Assembly: GCF_022810765.1 (NCBI RefSeq)
Contig: NZ_CP094494.1
Coordinates: 2,480,001 to 2,544,000, forward strand
From: Winogradskyella sp. MH6
Lineage (GTDB): Bacteria > Bacteroidota > Bacteroidia > Flavobacteriales > Flavobacteriaceae
DNA: 64,000 nt
Direction: 5' to 3'
In this document: positions 55,809-63,166 of the stretch, one piece after another
Layout of the letters: every line of letters begins with the position of its first letter
Position numbering within the stretch: the stretch's first letter is position 1
Made by a program: the position numbers and the translations under genes
Notes under the pieces: generated by a model
The model's input: only the letters and a program-made list of their open reading frames with translations
The model's database searches: none
Told to the model about the DNA's origin: nothing

Positions 55809-56885
55809 TTAATTAAACTCGTTTGTTAATAATTGCTCTATAATAGTATTACGTTGTAACCCTGTATTATCCTGCTTGTTGCTTAAAATTACAATTGTTG
55901 AGTCGTATTCTGGAATAAAACCAATCATGCTCCAAAAGCCATTAATATCTCCACCATGCCAATACATTGTGGTATTGCCTTCTTGAGTAGTGAACCAGCC
56001 TAAACCAAAATCAAGATATCCATTTGGTACATCTTGGGCAAATATTTCGGTTTTTTCGACTTCGGTAAACCAATTTGTTTTTACAGCGTTAATCCAAGTT
56101 TCCATATCATTTGGGCTACTGCTGAAGTCTCCTGCACCAAATGCAATAGTCATAGGGTAGGTGCTATTTGAGTTGCCGTTTAAATAACCTTGAGCATGAG
56201 TATTAATGTTAATCATATCAGCACCTTTATAAGAATTAGTCATGTCTAGCGGATTAAAAATTTTCTGCTGTATGTATTGATGGTATGGTAGTTCTGATAA
56301 TTCTTGCACTAATAAAGCTGCAATAAGATAGTTTGAGTTACTATACTGCTTGTTAGTACCTGGTGTAAAATTGAGTCCGTTTTCTGCAATTAAATTTGTT
56401 ATAACATTATAAATATCTGCTTCGTCTAATGTTTGCCCTTCTTCGAAAGCTTGTTCTACTACAAGCTGATAATCTGGGATACCAGATTGATGTGACAATA
56501 ATTGGGCAATGGTTATTTGATTTCCGTTTGGAAATTCGGTGTCAAATTCATCTAAAGTTTGATTAAAACTATTGATTAGACCATCACGTTTTAATTGCAC
56601 AATAGCTGCCGCAGTCAAAGTTTTGGTAACAGAACCTATGCGATAAGCAAGGTTGAAATCTTGAGGTAATTCAGTACTTTCATTTGCCAATCCGAAGCCC
56701 TGTCTTACTAAATCATTTCCGTTTTTAGTTACAATGGCATAGCCTTGAAAATTAATTTCATTCAATAGGTTTTCTAAGGTTGTATAGTTGTTAGGTTGGG
56801 TGTTGTCATCATCCTTGGAGCAAGATGTGAAAAGTATTAGGCTAGCTACTATAAATGTTGGTAATAATTTGTGTAAAGTTGTCAT
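55809..56885 (-). CDS. Beta-lactamase-fold serine hydrolase lipoprotein
   Basis: A 358-residue lipoprotein. The lipobox gives Cys22, followed by SKDDD, which resembles the acidic surface-export signal of flavobacterial lipoproteins. The active-site motifs are intact: SVTK (SxxK), YSN (YSNSNYL) and HGG (WHGGDINGF). It is probably a surface or periplasmic D-alanyl peptidase/esterase-like enzyme. It is paired with the SDR gene downstream and with the TPR/AraC regulator upstream. Confidence 0.9.
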   Translation of the reverse strand: MTTLHKLLPTFIVASLILFTSCSKDDDNTQPNNYTTLENLLNEINFQGYAIVTKNGNDLVRQGFGLANESTELPQDFNLAYRIGSVTKTLTAAAIVQLKRDGLINSFNQTLDEFDTEFPNGNQITIAQLLSHQSGIPDYQLVVEQAFEEGQTLDEADIYNVITNLIAENGLNFTPGTNKQYSNSNYLIAALLVQELSELPYHQYIQQKIFNPLDMTNSYKGADMININTHAQGYLNGNSNSTYPMTIAFGAGDFSSSPNDMETWINAVKTNWFTEVEKTEIFAQDVPNGYLDFGLGWFTTQEGNTTMYWHGGDINGFWSMIGFIPEYDSTIVILSNKQDNTGLQRNTIIEQLLTNEFN

Positions 56886-56982
56886 AACTGTTCGTGTATT
56901 GATTATTAATTTGAATGCAAAGATTCATTAGATTAACAAAGCAATCGTTCTAAATTATAATCTGAAACGAACTAATGATGAT

Positions 56983-58758
56983 TTACAATGTATTGGCTTT
57001 TAACCAGGCTTTAGGTGTTGTGTCTTCTATTTTTTTAAAATAGGTATTGAATACACTTTTAGAATTAAAGCCACTATCAAAAGCCAATCCGAGAATAGTG
57101 AGGTGCGAATTCTTAGGGTCTACGGCTATGGTTTTAAAGTGATTTAGACGATAGGAGTTAACAAAATCATTGAAATTGATATTAAAAGCTTGATTGATCA
57201 AGTACGATATTTTATTTGTATTCAATCCTAAAACATCTGCAACAAATTTTAAACTTAATTGCGGATTTAAAAAAGGTTCTTCTTCTTTAAAATAGGTAAG
57301 CAACTCTTCTTTTAAAACTTCTATTTGATTTTTATCTAAAATGTTTGAAGTTGATTTGTCTTCTTCTTTAGTTGTTTTAACATCTTCAATAAGCAGATTA
57401 GACTGATGTAGATCTGTAAATCCTATTGTGTTGTGTAAAGGTTGTAAAAAAGGCTCTTGCCTAAAGTTTATAATTTGACCACGTCTTTGGTTAATCATTT
57501 CTTTTAACTTAGAAAAACCAAGCTCTTTCTGGTTAGAATTACTTAGAATAAATACATCATAAGGAACGATTAAAGTTTCTTGGTTATCAAGCTCTGACCA
57601 TTTTTTTATGATTTCATCAGGAACTTTGATATGCTTTTCATTAATAATTTTGAATAATAGATTTTTCTCTTCTATCAATGATGTATTGTGTATAAATTCT
57701 TCGAATTGCTGTTTTTTGTTTAACCATATTAAACAAAAGCATTTTAAATGATGTGCTAGTTCTAATTCTGGATTAAGTGTTAATGCATAGTTTATATTTT
57801 CTAAGGCCTTGTTAAATTGTCGTTGATAGTAATATATGTGAGCTATTGTGTAATGATTATTAGCAGAAAGAGGATCAACTTCTAGCAATTTCTTGGCATA
57901 TAATAAGGCTTCATCAAAAAAACCAAGAGCAATGAACAATTCTGCCATGGCTTCTAAACCATCAATATGATTTGGATTAATATCTAAGACTTTATTAATA
58001 TGGATGTATGCATTTTTAAAATCCCATTCCTCCCAGAAAAATTTACCTACAAAAGATAAAGGATACTCTGGCAAAGAGGTATCTATTTCTTTTGCTATTA
58101 AAAGGTTACTAATAGCTAAGTTCATAGCTTCTTGATATGGCATGTAGCCCCACATTGCCAGTAAGCCATAACATTGTAGATTGGCATAGTAGGCCTTAGC
58201 ATATTGCTTATCAAGAGCAATTGCTTGATTATAAAATGAAATTGCTTGGTTTATACTTTCTGGTGTCCATTTTAATTGTAATGAGCGTCCTTTTAAAAAT
58301 AATTGATAGGCATCAATATTGTCTGTTGGCTGTTTTATCAAGTGGTCTTGCACTTCAAAATGTCCAAAATTATTTCGAACTTCATCTGCTATGGCTAAAC
58401 TAATTTCATCTTCTAAGTCGAAAATATTTATCAGTTCTCTGTCGTACTTTTTAGACCAATAGTGAATCCCTTCTTTAACATCTATTAACTGGGCTGTTAT
58501 TCTAACTTTTTCTTGAGACTTTTTTATACTGCCTTCAAGAATTGTATTTACACTTAACTGCTTGCCGATATCTCTGATGTCAATATCCTTTCCTTTAAAG
58601 GCAAATGAAGAGGTCCTTGCAATAACTTTTAGCCCCTTTATTTTGGTTAGGGCATTTATGATTTCTTCGGTGATACCATCACAGAAAAATTCGTTGTCAA
58701 TGTCGTTACTAATATTAACAAACGGTAATACAGCTATGGATTTAGAGTTGATTTTCAA
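56983..58758 (-). CDS. TPR and AraC-type regulatory protein
   Basis: A 591-residue cytosolic regulator. Residues 1-120 (KSIAVLPFVNISNDIDNEFF, ITAQLIDVKEGIHYWSKKYDRE) match the domain seen in adenylate-cyclase-associated and CadC-like regulators. Residues about 135-360 hold TPR repeats. The C-terminal part (about 490-591) has an AraC helix-turn-helix (LSLKFVADVLGLNTNKISYL, LGLAFDSGFNSKSVF). It may regulate the downstream serine-hydrolase genes, which lie in the same orientation after 97 bases. The ligand is unknown. Confidence 0.85.
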   Translation of the reverse strand: MKINSKSIAVLPFVNISNDIDNEFFCDGITEEIINALTKIKGLKVIARTSSFAFKGKDIDIRDIGKQLSVNTILEGSIKKSQEKVRITAQLIDVKEGIHYWSKKYDRELINIFDLEDEISLAIADEVRNNFGHFEVQDHLIKQPTDNIDAYQLFLKGRSLQLKWTPESINQAISFYNQAIALDKQYAKAYYANLQCYGLLAMWGYMPYQEAMNLAISNLLIAKEIDTSLPEYPLSFVGKFFWEEWDFKNAYIHINKVLDINPNHIDGLEAMAELFIALGFFDEALLYAKKLLEVDPLSANNHYTIAHIYYYQRQFNKALENINYALTLNPELELAHHLKCFCLIWLNKKQQFEEFIHNTSLIEEKNLLFKIINEKHIKVPDEIIKKWSELDNQETLIVPYDVFILSNSNQKELGFSKLKEMINQRRGQIINFRQEPFLQPLHNTIGFTDLHQSNLLIEDVKTTKEEDKSTSNILDKNQIEVLKEELLTYFKEEEPFLNPQLSLKFVADVLGLNTNKISYLINQAFNINFNDFVNSYRLNHFKTIAVDPKNSHLTILGLAFDSGFNSKSVFNTYFKKIEDTTPKAWLKANTL

Positions 58759-58854
58759 TTAGGGTGTTACAATGAAATGATTTACGTCTCGAAATTAAAT
58801 AATTTGGTAAAATCTAAAGGCAATTTAAGTAAGCAATTTTTTATAAGAATAAAA

Positions 58855-58959
58855 TTAATGTAATAATTGCTTAATTGGAATGCAGCTTTCAACGATTCTT
58901 GCTTCTTCACCCGAAAGATCAATATATTGCTTTATACCCTGTACAATCTCGTTAAACAC
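58855..58959 (-). pseudogene. Remnant of a Crp/Fnr-family regulator N-terminus
   Basis: A 34-codon minus-strand frame beginning with GTG reads VFNEIVQGIKQYIDLSGEEA and continues RIVESCIPIKQ before a stop. This matches the first helices and strand of Crp/Fnr cyclic-nucleotide-binding domains of Bacteroidota. The remaining 150-odd residues are absent. It lies next to the tRNA fragment, which fits a gene cut by an insertion or deletion (inference). It could also be a chance match. Confidence 0.4.
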
Positions 58960-59012
58960 GCTTCTTTTGTTTTAATACGTTTAAAAGTAACTAAATCATA
59001 AATATTATACAT

Positions 59013-59043
59013 AAAAAAACGGTTTAGAGTGAACTAAACCGTT
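59013..59043 (-). terminator. Terminator of the ancestral tRNA-Met transcript
   Basis: AACGGTTTAG (59018-59027) pairs perfectly with CTAAACCGTT (59034-59043) around a six-base loop. The A run at 59013-59019 gives a T run after the stem on the minus strand. It lies 25 bases beyond the 3' end of the tRNA fragment and was probably its terminator. Confidence 0.75.
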
Positions 59044-59067
59044 GATTTTGTGTAATTTAAAAATTTG

Positions 59068-59109
59068 TAGCGAGGACGAGATTTGAACTCGTGACCTCTG
59101 GGTTATGAA
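59068..59109 (-). tRNA. Truncated tRNA-Met(CAU): 3' half only, attachment-site scar
   Basis: On the minus strand the sequence runs from the anticodon loop TTCATAA through CCCAG (3' anticodon stem), AGGTC (variable loop) and a T arm with ACGAG/CTCGT and TTCAAAT. It then ends in CCTCGCT plus a discriminator A. The 5' anticodon-stem strand that should read CTGGG is TTTAA instead, and no D arm or 5' acceptor strand exists, so half the gene is missing. Such a 3' half is what remains at the distal end after integration of an element into a tRNA gene. Confidence 0.75.
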
Positions 59110-59171
59110 TTAAATCAAGTTATTTTAATTACTTGATAATCAATTAATTTTGATTGATAAATTTTTAAATT

Positions 59172-59200
59172 GTGTTCCAAATCGTGTTCGGCTTGTGTTC
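59172..59200. repeat. Three phased GTGTTC repeats beside the tRNA fragment
   Basis: GTGTTC occurs at 59172-59177, 59184-59189 and 59195-59200, with 12- and 11-bp spacing, about one helical turn each. They may be arm-type integrase sites. Alternatively, the minus strand stays open here (VNTSRTRFGTQFKNL then a stop) and could be the tail of a lost integrase gene. The two readings cannot be separated from the sequence alone. Confidence 0.35.
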
Positions 59201-59371
59201 ACAAATTTATACTCTAAAAGTAATAAAATTTTATCAAATTTATTTAGCTTACTTATAATGGTTTACCAAAGATGTTGAATCTAAACTTTTACTTTTCTTT
59301 AAGAAAGAATTATTAAAAATAAAGACATTTGGTGTGGGTAGGTAAACTTTAAAGATGAATCAAGATTAAAC

Positions 59372-60067
59372 CTATTTATGGATGTACTTTTTTATGATGT
59401 ATTTCGTAATTGATTTTAAAGTTTTTCCTGTTTCTGGATGACGACCATAATCGGTGAAAAATTCATATTCTTTATTTTTATTCTTACCATACCAAACACG
59501 CTCAGAACCATCACTGTTAAAAAATTGATAGCTAGAGTCTGGTTGAATTTTTCTGAAATTATCGATTCGTTCCTGTTTGTAAACCTTTAAGTCACTTAGT
59601 TTGTATTTATTTAAATCCAACTCTACTTCCTCATAGTGGTCTATTTTCCAAATCATAAATTTAGGTTCATTATTACTCATGAATAATAAAACTGTTATTA
59701 ATACAGCAGCTATTGTAATGAATACAAATAGATAAATTTTCTTCAGACCTGTTTTTTTATTTTCTTTTTCAACTGTAGGCTGATCTACTGTTTCTTTTGA
59801 TTTAATAAAGTCCTTATAGTCTTTAAAGCCTAAATATTTGCATAGCCCATTGATAGTTTCAATTCTAGAAATATTTATTTGCTCATCATCAAGTGCCTTA
59901 TTGTAATAATTTCTGAGTGTTCTAGAATTGGTTGAATTCTTGAGGTCTTCTGTTAAAAATGTGGCAATATGTTCTGATATAGAATTAATAGATGGATGAT
60001 TTGATCCATTTTTTATTAATATTTCTTCACCATTTTTAAAGGCTTCAAGTATTAATTCTTTATGCAT
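59372..60067 (-). CDS. Membrane protein of unknown function, controlled by phased repeats
   Basis: A 231-residue protein with an N-terminal helical domain (1-85, including SRIETINGLCKYLGFKDYKDF, quoted as NGLCKYLGFKDYKDF). One transmembrane helix follows (about 110-130), then a C-terminal domain rich in Tyr and Lys. The N-terminal domain resembles a cytosolic HTH-like module seen in uncharacterised flavobacterial proteins. I do not recognise a function. Its upstream region carries four TTTCC repeats at 60131-60168. It is divergent from the lipoprotein-kinase operon. Confidence 0.65.
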   Translation of the reverse strand: MHKELILEAFKNGEEILIKNGSNHPSINSISEHIATFLTEDLKNSTNSRTLRNYYNKALDDEQINISRIETINGLCKYLGFKDYKDFIKSKETVDQPTVEKENKKTGLKKIYLFVFITIAAVLITVLLFMSNNEPKFMIWKIDHYEEVELDLNKYKLSDLKVYKQERIDNFRKIQPDSSYQFFNSDGSERVWYGKNKNKEYEFFTDYGRHPETGKTLKSITKYIIKKYIHK

Positions 60068-60110
60068 GATAGGTTGATTGTTAGTTGCATTAAAATTAAA
60101 AATTTAAGTA

Positions 60111-60168
60111 GGAAAAGTGTGTGAAATTCTTTTCCAATTTGTTTCCATACCTTTTCCAGACTCTTTCC
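60111..60168 (-). promoter_or_regulatory. Four TTTCC sites with exact 11-bp period
   Basis: TTTCC begins at 60131, 60142, 60153 and 60164, each exactly 11 bases apart, so all lie on one helix face. GGAAAAG at 60111-60117 forms an inverted partner with CTTTTCC at 60129-60135. The array sits 64-101 bases upstream of the 59372-60067 start codon. An operator for a DNA-binding protein is inferred. Confidence 0.5.
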
Positions 60169-60272
60169 AATATACGTCAAAATATCTTTTTTCATTTGTA
60201 TCAGAATTGATTGCCACCTTAGGCGTAATAAGGTTTACGAAAATCAATTCTAATTAATGGAGTAGCAAGGTG

Positions 60273-60405
60273 AAATAGCATTGCTATTTGGGAAGTAACA
60301 ATTCTTTTTACTTCTGCTCTCCATACTTCCCAACGAAGAGGTCACTCTTCAAAATTTAGTCTGTGTTGCTGTGCTATAAATAGTCCGAAAATATCGGATA
60401 GCAAC
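60273..60405 (+). ncRNA. Candidate structured leader of the lipoprotein-kinase operon
   Basis: Several perfect or near-perfect inverted repeats follow one another in 130 bases directly upstream of the small lipoprotein gene (see the intergenic entry for arms). The largest is a 10-bp stem with a 26-base loop (60288-60297 with 60324-60333). If transcribed, this would be a folded 5' leader. No known riboswitch consensus is recognised. Confidence 0.3.
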
Positions 60406-60436
60406 ACTATTGTCAAATTTTAAAATCATTAACAAA

Positions 60437-60604
60437 ATGAAAAAAATATCTGTAATTCTGTTTACGGTTTTCCTCAATATGGCTTTCTTTTCATGTAATC
60501 CTGAGAGCATAACCGATGAAGTAATACCACAAGCTTGCTGTGGTGAAGATGGAGAAATACCACCACCGCCACCGCCACCACCTCCAACGGGTTCTGGTGA
60601 TTAA
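60437..60604 (+). CDS. Tiny proline-rich lipoprotein
   Basis: A 55-residue lipoprotein from the ATG at 60437; an in-frame upstream start at 60410 would only add nine residues. The signal peptide ends in the lipobox FFSC (about Cys20). The mature peptide has a CC pair and an acidic CGEDGE stretch, then nine consecutive Pro and a GSGD end. It is 26 bases upstream of the histidine kinase and probably co-transcribed, so it could be a signal, sensor partner or target. No function is known to me. Confidence 0.65.
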   Translation: MKKISVILFTVFLNMAFFSCNPESITDEVIPQACCGEDGEIPPPPPPPPPTGSGD

Positions 60605-60630
60605 TAGGAAATAGTTTTTAAATTTGAGGA

Positions 60631-62277
60631 ATGAAACAGTCTAACCAATCATTCCTCTTTTTTTTATTTTTCTGTGCAACTTTTTGCTTTGCGCAGAAAA
60701 GTCAGGATAGTTTATCCTATTACAGTACAATTGCACTGCATCCAAAAGAATCGATAGATTTAATAAATGCTTCAAAATATTTCAATAGACGATTAGAAAC
60801 TTCAACAAGTACTAAAGATTTTCATACCCAATTAAACAGTCTCTATTACATTTCGAGTATCAATTACAAAATTGGATCTTATGGTGAAGCTGAAAAGGCT
60901 GCTGTAGAAGCTATTAAAATTTTAGATGAAAATCCAGAGATTAATAACGAGGTAGCCTACAGAAGAAGTTTTTATAACTTATTAGGAGTTGTATATGCCG
61001 ATCAACATAATTATTCAAAATCGGTAGAGCTTTATGAGCGAGTGCTAGAAGTTGCGAGTAATACCAGAGACAGTGCTATAGTTTATAACAATATTGCTAA
61101 TGTTTATAAACGAAATGATTTAATTGAAGCATCTCACAAAGCCTCAATGGAGGCGTTTCAATTAACACCAAAAATACAAGATACTTTAACCGTTGCTTTA
61201 GTCTTAAATAATCTAGGATATATAAAAACCCAACTGCAAGACTATAATTTGGGTCGGTCATTAATGTTTAAAGCATTAAATCTTAGGAATCAAGCACAAG
61301 ACTCAACATCCCAGTACAGTAGTTATTCAAACCTTGCTAAATATTATATGGCAACAGATAGTGTAGATAAAGCAAAGTTTTATGCAAATAAGGCATTAGA
61401 CTTTGCTAATCGTCTTAATTCTGCTTCCTACAAACAAAATGCTTTAGGCTTATTGGTGGAACTAAGCCCAGATGATTATGCCAAAGCCTATAAAGTTTTA
61501 AATGATAGTCTAATATCGGAAGACAAAGCAAGGTCAAACAAATTTGCCTTAATGCGTTATGATTATTCCGAATTTGAAAGAAAAGCTTTAGAAAGTGAAT
61601 TAATGCACCAACGCCAACAATCTCGTACTATAATTGTTTCATTAGTGGCTATAGGTATAACCATAATTTCAGTTTTAGGATTCTTAATTACGAGAGCAAG
61701 ACACAGAAGAGAGAAATTGCAGCAACTTGTAGAAACTGAGTCTAGGATATCTAAACAGGTACATGATGAAGTGGCGAATAATGTCTTTCAGGTTATGACA
61801 AAATTTGAAAGTGAAACCTATGAGCATAGTGTTTTGGCAGATGAACTACATCAGTTATATCATAAAGCCAGAGATATTTCTAATCAGCATAGTTTGGTAG
61901 ATACTAAGAATTCGTTTTTAGATAATCTAGAAAGCTTATTTGAAAGTTATGAGTCTGACGATACAAATATTGTTGTAAAGGGACTAGCAGATGTAAAATG
62001 GAGTAACTATTCAGACATAAAAAAGAATACAATTTATAAAGTATTACAAGAGCTGTTGATTAATATGAAGAAGCATAGTAAAGCGTCTTTAGTATTGATA
62101 CTGTTCGAAAATGATGAGAAAAAATTAAGAATAAATTACTCAGATAATGGTGAAGGGGCTAACCTTATAAAGCATACAGGATTACATAATACGGAAAACC
62201 GTATTCAATCTATTGGAGGGACTATTACTTTTGATACACAACCAGAAAAAGGGTTTAAAGTAAAAATTGTGATATGA
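60631..62277 (+). CDS. TPR-sensor histidine kinase
   Basis: A 548-residue sensor kinase. A signal segment (1-22) is followed by periplasmic TPR repeats (about 60-300, for example KSVELYERVLEVASNTRDSA) and one transmembrane helix (about 331-353). The dimerisation domain has His378 in SKQVHDEVANN (HisKA_3/NarX-DesK class). The ATPase domain shows the N box ELLINMKKHS, DNGEG and GLHNTENRIQSIGG. It ends on the response regulator's ATG (ATGA overlap), so they form a pair. Confidence 0.92.
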   Translation: MKQSNQSFLFFLFFCATFCFAQKSQDSLSYYSTIALHPKESIDLINASKYFNRRLETSTSTKDFHTQLNSLYYISSINYKIGSYGEAEKAAVEAIKILDENPEINNEVAYRRSFYNLLGVVYADQHNYSKSVELYERVLEVASNTRDSAIVYNNIANVYKRNDLIEASHKASMEAFQLTPKIQDTLTVALVLNNLGYIKTQLQDYNLGRSLMFKALNLRNQAQDSTSQYSSYSNLAKYYMATDSVDKAKFYANKALDFANRLNSASYKQNALGLLVELSPDDYAKAYKVLNDSLISEDKARSNKFALMRYDYSEFERKALESELMHQRQQSRTIIVSLVAIGITIISVLGFLITRARHRREKLQQLVETESRISKQVHDEVANNVFQVMTKFESETYEHSVLADELHQLYHKARDISNQHSLVDTKNSFLDNLESLFESYESDDTNIVVKGLADVKWSNYSDIKKNTIYKVLQELLINMKKHSKASLVLILFENDEKKLRINYSDNGEGANLIKHTGLHNTENRIQSIGGTITFDTQPEKGFKVKIVI

Positions 62278-62945
62278 TGAAGTTTAAGAGGGTTCTTATT
62301 AATGACGACCACGATGCTATTGTGGAGAGTGTGGCTCAGGTTTTAAAGTTTAATGGGATAACTGTAATAGATAAAACACAATATTGTGATGAGGCCTACT
62401 TACAGCTAAAAAAAGCTGAATTAGAAGGAAATTCATATGATTTATTAATAACGGATTTGTCCTTTAAAGGAGATCATAGAAGCGTAAAACTTAGGTCTGG
62501 TGAAGATTTAATAGAAAAGGTGCGTGCTGAGAGTTCTGAGATTCCAATAATCGTGTATTCTATGAAAGATCAGCTTCAAAAAGTAAGAGGTTTAGTAAAG
62601 AAACAAGGTATTAATGGCTATGTGTGCAAAGATCGTAATGGTTCCAAAGAATTGAACGAAGCTATAAAAGCGGTTTTAACTGGGGATTTGTTTTTGTCAC
62701 CACAGGTGAGTAAGGCACTACAGCCAAAATCTAAAATGGAAATAGACGATTTTGACATTCAATTGATCAATCTGCTTTCAAAAGGATTATCGCAAGAAGA
62801 TATAAGTGATGACTTAAAGTCTAAAAGTATTTCACCAAACAGTATAAGTACAATTGAAAAACGGCTCAACAAATTAAAGATTCAATTTAGAGCCAATAAT
62901 ACCATACATTTAGTAGCTATTACAAAAGATTTGGGACTAATTTAG
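62274..62945 (+). CDS. LuxR/NarL-type response regulator
   Basis: A 223-residue regulator partnered with the upstream kinase. The receiver domain has the acidic pair Asp11-Asp12 and the acceptor Asp61 (LLITDLSF), plus a short insertion near residues 64-75. The C-terminal domain (about 155-223, IQLINLLSKGLSQEDISDDL, TIEKRLNKLKIQFRANN) is a LuxR-type helix-turn-helix. Start may be the ATG at 62274 or 62277. LuxR-type regulators bind short inverted repeats, and three identical-core dyads lie just downstream. Confidence 0.9.
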   Translation: MMKFKRVLINDDHDAIVESVAQVLKFNGITVIDKTQYCDEAYLQLKKAELEGNSYDLLITDLSFKGDHRSVKLRSGEDLIEKVRAESSEIPIIVYSMKDQLQKVRGLVKKQGINGYVCKDRNGSKELNEAIKAVLTGDLFLSPQVSKALQPKSKMEIDDFDIQLINLLSKGLSQEDISDDLKSKSISPNSISTIEKRLNKLKIQFRANNTIHLVAITKDLGLI

Positions 62946-62950
62946 TCATC

Positions 62951-62966
62951 TTACGGTTAACCGTAA
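62951..62966 (+). promoter_or_regulatory. Operator 1: perfect TTACGGTTAACCGTAA dyad
   Basis: A perfect 16-bp palindrome six bases after the response-regulator stop. Its TACGGTTAACCGTA core (62952-62965) ends exactly 22 bases before a TATCTTTG box (62988-62995). It is one of three such dyads in 1 kb. It is the likely binding site of the LuxR-type regulator encoded just upstream (inference). Confidence 0.7.
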
Positions 62967-62987
62967 ATCAGTGTATAACCTCTCTCA

Positions 62988-62995
62988 TATCTTTG
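62988..62995 (+). promoter_or_regulatory. TAnnTTTG box under operator 1
   Basis: TATCTTTG matches the Bacteroidota -7 element. The dyad takes the place where a -33 TTG would be, the expected layout for an activator-dependent promoter. It leads into the short transcript at about 63001-63074. Confidence 0.6.
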
Positions 62996-63000
62996 AAAGG

Positions 63001-63074
63001 ATTTTAATTAGTATTGTTGTTAATATTAATTCTTACGGGAATAAAAGGCGTGTAAATTTTACACGTCTTTTTTT
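63001..63074 (+). ncRNA. Candidate operator-controlled small RNA
   Basis: The region from the predicted start (about 63001) to a strong terminator at 63043-63074 is about 74 bases. It contains no convincing frame; an apparent 61-codon frame crosses the terminator. It would be a short RNA made under the control of operator 1. The alternative is that the terminator only ends the kinase-regulator operon. Confidence 0.4.
63043..63074 (+). terminator. Intrinsic terminator after the two-component operon
   Basis: GGCGTGTAA (63047-63055) pairs with TTACACGTC (63059-63067) with one G-T pair around a three-base loop, preceded by four A and followed by seven T. It can end both the kinase/regulator operon and the candidate small RNA. 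Confidence 0.8.
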
Positions 63075-63092
63075 GTGTTTTATATCTGTGTT

Positions 63093-63106
63093 TACGGTTA
63101 ACCGTA
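63093..63106 (+). promoter_or_regulatory. Operator 2: TACGGTTAACCGTA dyad
   Basis: A perfect 14-bp palindrome identical to the core of operator 1. It ends exactly 22 bases before TAAGTTTG (63129-63136), which lies 30 bases before the ATG of the secreted-protein gene at 63167. It is therefore placed to control that gene. Confidence 0.7.
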
Positions 63107-63128
63107 TTAAAAAAATAGTCATAGACTT

Positions 63129-63136
63129 TAAGTTTG
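63129..63136 (+). promoter_or_regulatory. TAnnTTTG box under operator 2
   Basis: TAAGTTTG matches the -7 consensus and would start transcription near 63143, giving a leader of about 24 bases before the ATG at 63167. Confidence 0.6.
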
Positions 63137-63166
63137 GAGTTATTAATTCCAACTAAATATTTAAAC

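Larger units (their letters stand above)
58759..59371. other. Island-edge intergenic region with remnants
   Basis: A 613-base stretch without an intact gene. From left to right it holds a fragment of a Crp/Fnr regulator gene (58855-58959), a perfect hairpin terminator reading leftward (59013-59043), the 3' half of a tRNA-Met gene (59068-59109) and three phased GTGTTC repeats (59172-59200). The rest is AT-rich and shows nothing I can name. Confidence 0.55.
60068..60436. other. Divergent regulatory region with phased repeats and hairpins
   Basis: A 369-base gap. The left part holds a weak minus-strand box TAAATTTT (60106-60099) and TTTCC repeats. The right part holds a series of inverted repeats: AAATAGCA/TGCTATTT (60273-60289), TTGGGAAGTA/TACTTCCCAA (60288-60333), GAAGAG/CTCTTC (60335-60350) and TCCGA/TCGGA (60384-60398) inside TGTTGCT/AGCAACA. 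No protein-coding frame is convincing. Confidence 0.5.

Noticed and set aside
60384..60398. TCCGA-N5-TCGGA dyad as a fourth operator of the two-component regulon
   Set aside because: Half-sites differ from TACGG/CCGTA, and no TAnnTTTG box lies 22 bp downstream.
62971..63156. A 61-codon open frame after the response regulator
   Set aside because: It crosses the terminator at 63043-63074, operator 2 and the -7 box, begins with GTG and has no family features.
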